A program made the position numbers and the translations under genes. A stretch of DNA of 14,675 nt, from contig CAIWCQ010000038.1 of assembly GCA_903911165.1 (NCBI GenBank), forward strand, positions 1 through 14,675, in the 5' to 3' direction. A model generated the notes under the pieces. The model was not told the DNA's origin. It worked only from the letters and a program-made list of their open reading frames with translations, and made no database searches. This document shows, one piece after another, positions 13,668-14,675 of the stretch (position 1 is the first letter of the stretch; every line of letters starts with the position of its first letter). This DNA is from an uncultured Actinomycetes bacterium. Lineage in GTDB: Bacteria; Actinomycetota; Actinomycetes; Mycobacteriales; Mycobacteriaceae.

Positions 13668-14090
13668 CTAGCAGCCGCCATCGGCGGCGGCCTGGACCGC
13701 GATGATCACCGCGGCTTGCTGGGCTTTACTCAAATCGGCCCAGGTTTTCTGGAACGTCGCACGCCCGGCTTCCGTGGAGGCCTGAACCTCCTTGAGGTAC
13801 GGCTCGACCATCGTGTCCGGGTCGCCCCCCTTGGCGTCGATCCATTCCTTCGCCGTCATACACGCTTGGGCGTACTGCTCCTCGGTGGACTGGGCGGGCA
13901 CGTCGATCCGGGTCGTCACGCCCGCCGGCGAAAGCCCGACGGATTCCGGCCCCGTCTGGACGCCGGCTTGATCGGCGCTTGCCGCCGAGGACTGCGAGTT
14001 GCTGCCGGTAGTTGATGAACAGCCGATGAGGACGGTGGTGGCGGCGAGCACGGCCGCACCTAGTGCGGCGCGGTGTCGAGTGCGGAACAT
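13668..14090 (-). CDS. lpqV: LpqV-like mycobacterial lipoprotein
   Basis: About 140 residues. The N-terminus is a lipoprotein signal (Met-Phe-Arg-Thr-Arg-His-Arg, hydrophobic core, lipobox LIGC), followed by a Ser/Thr/Gln-rich linker. The mature domain contains SPAGVTTRIDVPAQSTEEQY, a Cys in YAQACMTAKEWIDAKGG, EPYLKEVQAS, and a last-residue Cys. This pattern is what I remember of LpqV (Rv1064c); its role is unknown. It would sit on the outer face of the membrane. I chose the ATG at 14090 over that at 14108: it gives a tighter signal peptide, and TAGATT lies 7 nt upstream (14103-14098), suggesting a leaderless start. It lies immediately before the patatin gene, probably in one operon. Confidence 0.85.
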   Translation of the reverse strand: MFRTRHRAALGAAVLAATTVLIGCSSTTGSNSQSSAASADQAGVQTGPESVGLSPAGVTTRIDVPAQSTEEQYAQACMTAKEWIDAKGGDPDTMVEPYLKEVQASTEAGRATFQKTWADLSKAQQAAVIIAVQAAADGGC

Positions 14091-14141
14091 GGCGACCAAT
14101 CTATGCATTCGAGGCGGGTGGGTTCGGTGTGCTGGGCAGTG

Positions 14142-14675
14142 CTATTGCGGATAATCCTGTGTGACCATCGCCCGTAGGCGCTCGGTTTTCTCCGGCGTCC
14201 ATCCCGGCGGTTGCATGACTGCAGCCCAGGCATTGACGACATCTTTGATGTACCGATGGCCGTGTCCGTCCGGCACGTCGACCGCCACCGCCATGTCCGC
14301 CGAAACTTGCAGAAACGTCACAACCGGGATCCAGTTCATGTCGCCGGAGACGTCGTAACCGCGTGGCTCGCGCAGCCAATCCGGCTCGGAGAAGAGCAGA
14401 TCCGGGCTCCACCAGGCGATTGGGTCGGACGCATGCTGCAAGTAGGCCACCCTCGGCTGACCCCACGGCGCCTCGGGCCGACCCAGGTTCTCGGCGCGCG
14501 CGGCGAACCGGACGTTCGCGCCGTCGTCGAAGACCGGCAGCCACTCCGGCGAGCCGGGATCCCTGTTGGCGACGATGTAGTCGCGCATGGTGTTGTTGAA
14601 CGTCGGACCCGAGAATAGGGCGCCGTTGGTGCGGGCGATGATGTTGTTCGGGCTCAGGAACGGCGCCTCGCCACC
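14142..14675 (-). CDS. Alpha/beta-hydrolase family membrane protein, C-terminal part (Rv1069c-like; 5' end outside window)
   Basis: The frame is open from the stop at 14142 to the window edge (177 codons), so this is only the C-terminal part. Starting the gene at the internal ATG at 14588 would be wrong, because upstream codons continue the family sequence (GGEAPFLSPNNIIARTNGALFSGPTF). The segment includes NRDPGSPEWLPV, RVAYLQHASDPIAWWSPDLL, EPDWLREPRGYDVS, WIPVVTFLQVSADMAVA and VPDGHGHRY. These match the catalytic domain of the mycobacterial alpha/beta-hydrolase family PF10081, in which the N-terminal part carries membrane helices. The Asp in QHASDP and a His in DGHGH are plausible catalytic-triad members. 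The substrate is unknown. It lies 51 bp upstream of the LpqV-like gene. Confidence 0.85.
   Translation of the reverse strand, partial: GGEAPFLSPNNIIARTNGALFSGPTFNNTMRDYIVANRDPGSPEWLPVFDDGANVRFAARAENLGRPEAPWGQPRVAYLQHASDPIAWWSPDLLFSEPDWLREPRGYDVSGDMNWIPVVTFLQVSADMAVAVDVPDGHGHRYIKDVVNAWAAVMQPPGWTPEKTERLRAMVTQDYPQ

Noticed and set aside
1..14675. tRNA, rRNA, insertion sequence, transposase, integrase or phage genes
   Set aside because: None was seen on reading both strands. No transposase-like protein, terminal inverted repeats or attachment-like duplication was found at the cluster's right edge apart from the 15-bp repeats.

Overview
The window is high-GC actinobacterial DNA, most likely from a Mycobacterium/Mycolicibacterium species. 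The strongest evidence is at the right end, where a patatin-like protein resembling Rv1063c, an LpqV-like lipoprotein (Rv1064c type) and the C-terminal part of an Rv1069c-type membrane alpha/beta-hydrolase lie in a row on the minus strand. Short strong GGAGG ribosome sites, GTG starts and TANNNT -10 boxes next to leaderless starts fit the same group. These assignments rest on remembered family sequences; no database search was run.

Layout. (1) 1-1106, plus strand: the C-terminal part of a DAO-type FAD amine oxidoreductase, translationally coupled to a small DUF861-type cupin. (2) 1091-4812, minus strand: a PYROXD2/CrtI-type flavoprotein followed by a single-chain NDP-forming acyl-CoA synthetase. 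Its tail overlaps the cupin gene by 16 bp. (3) 4914-5645, plus strand: a TetR-type repressor with an odd repetitive C-terminal tail. (4) 5650-8164, minus strand: a class III (HemL-like) aminotransferase followed by a PotA-like ABC ATPase. (5) 8358-11421, plus strand: a Tat/lipoprotein PotD-like binding protein and two PotB/PotC-like permeases. (6) 11470-12621, plus strand: a Rieske oxygenase of the quaternary-amine type. (7) 12658-14675, minus strand: the conserved mycobacterial block.

Blocks 1-6 read as one accessory system for taking up and breaking down an amine, possibly a polyamine or a methylated or quaternary amine. The split ABC importer would bring it in. The Rieske enzyme, the flavin oxidases and the aminotransferase would remove or oxidise the nitrogen group. 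The acyl-CoA synthetase would activate the resulting acid. The substrate cannot be read from the sequence.

The most interesting signal is regulatory. A near-identical palindrome, consensus TGACTGA-N4-TCARTCTA, lies in the promoter of the flavoprotein/CoA-ligase operon beside the tetR gene. It lies again in the promoter of the aminotransferase/ATPase operon, facing the transporter operon. In both places it sits at the same position relative to a TTGTC(C/G)-17 bp-TAGA(T/C)T promoter. A weaker third copy covers the start codon of the apparently leaderless Rieske gene. This points to one TetR-controlled regulon and is the main evidence that these separately transcribed blocks work together.
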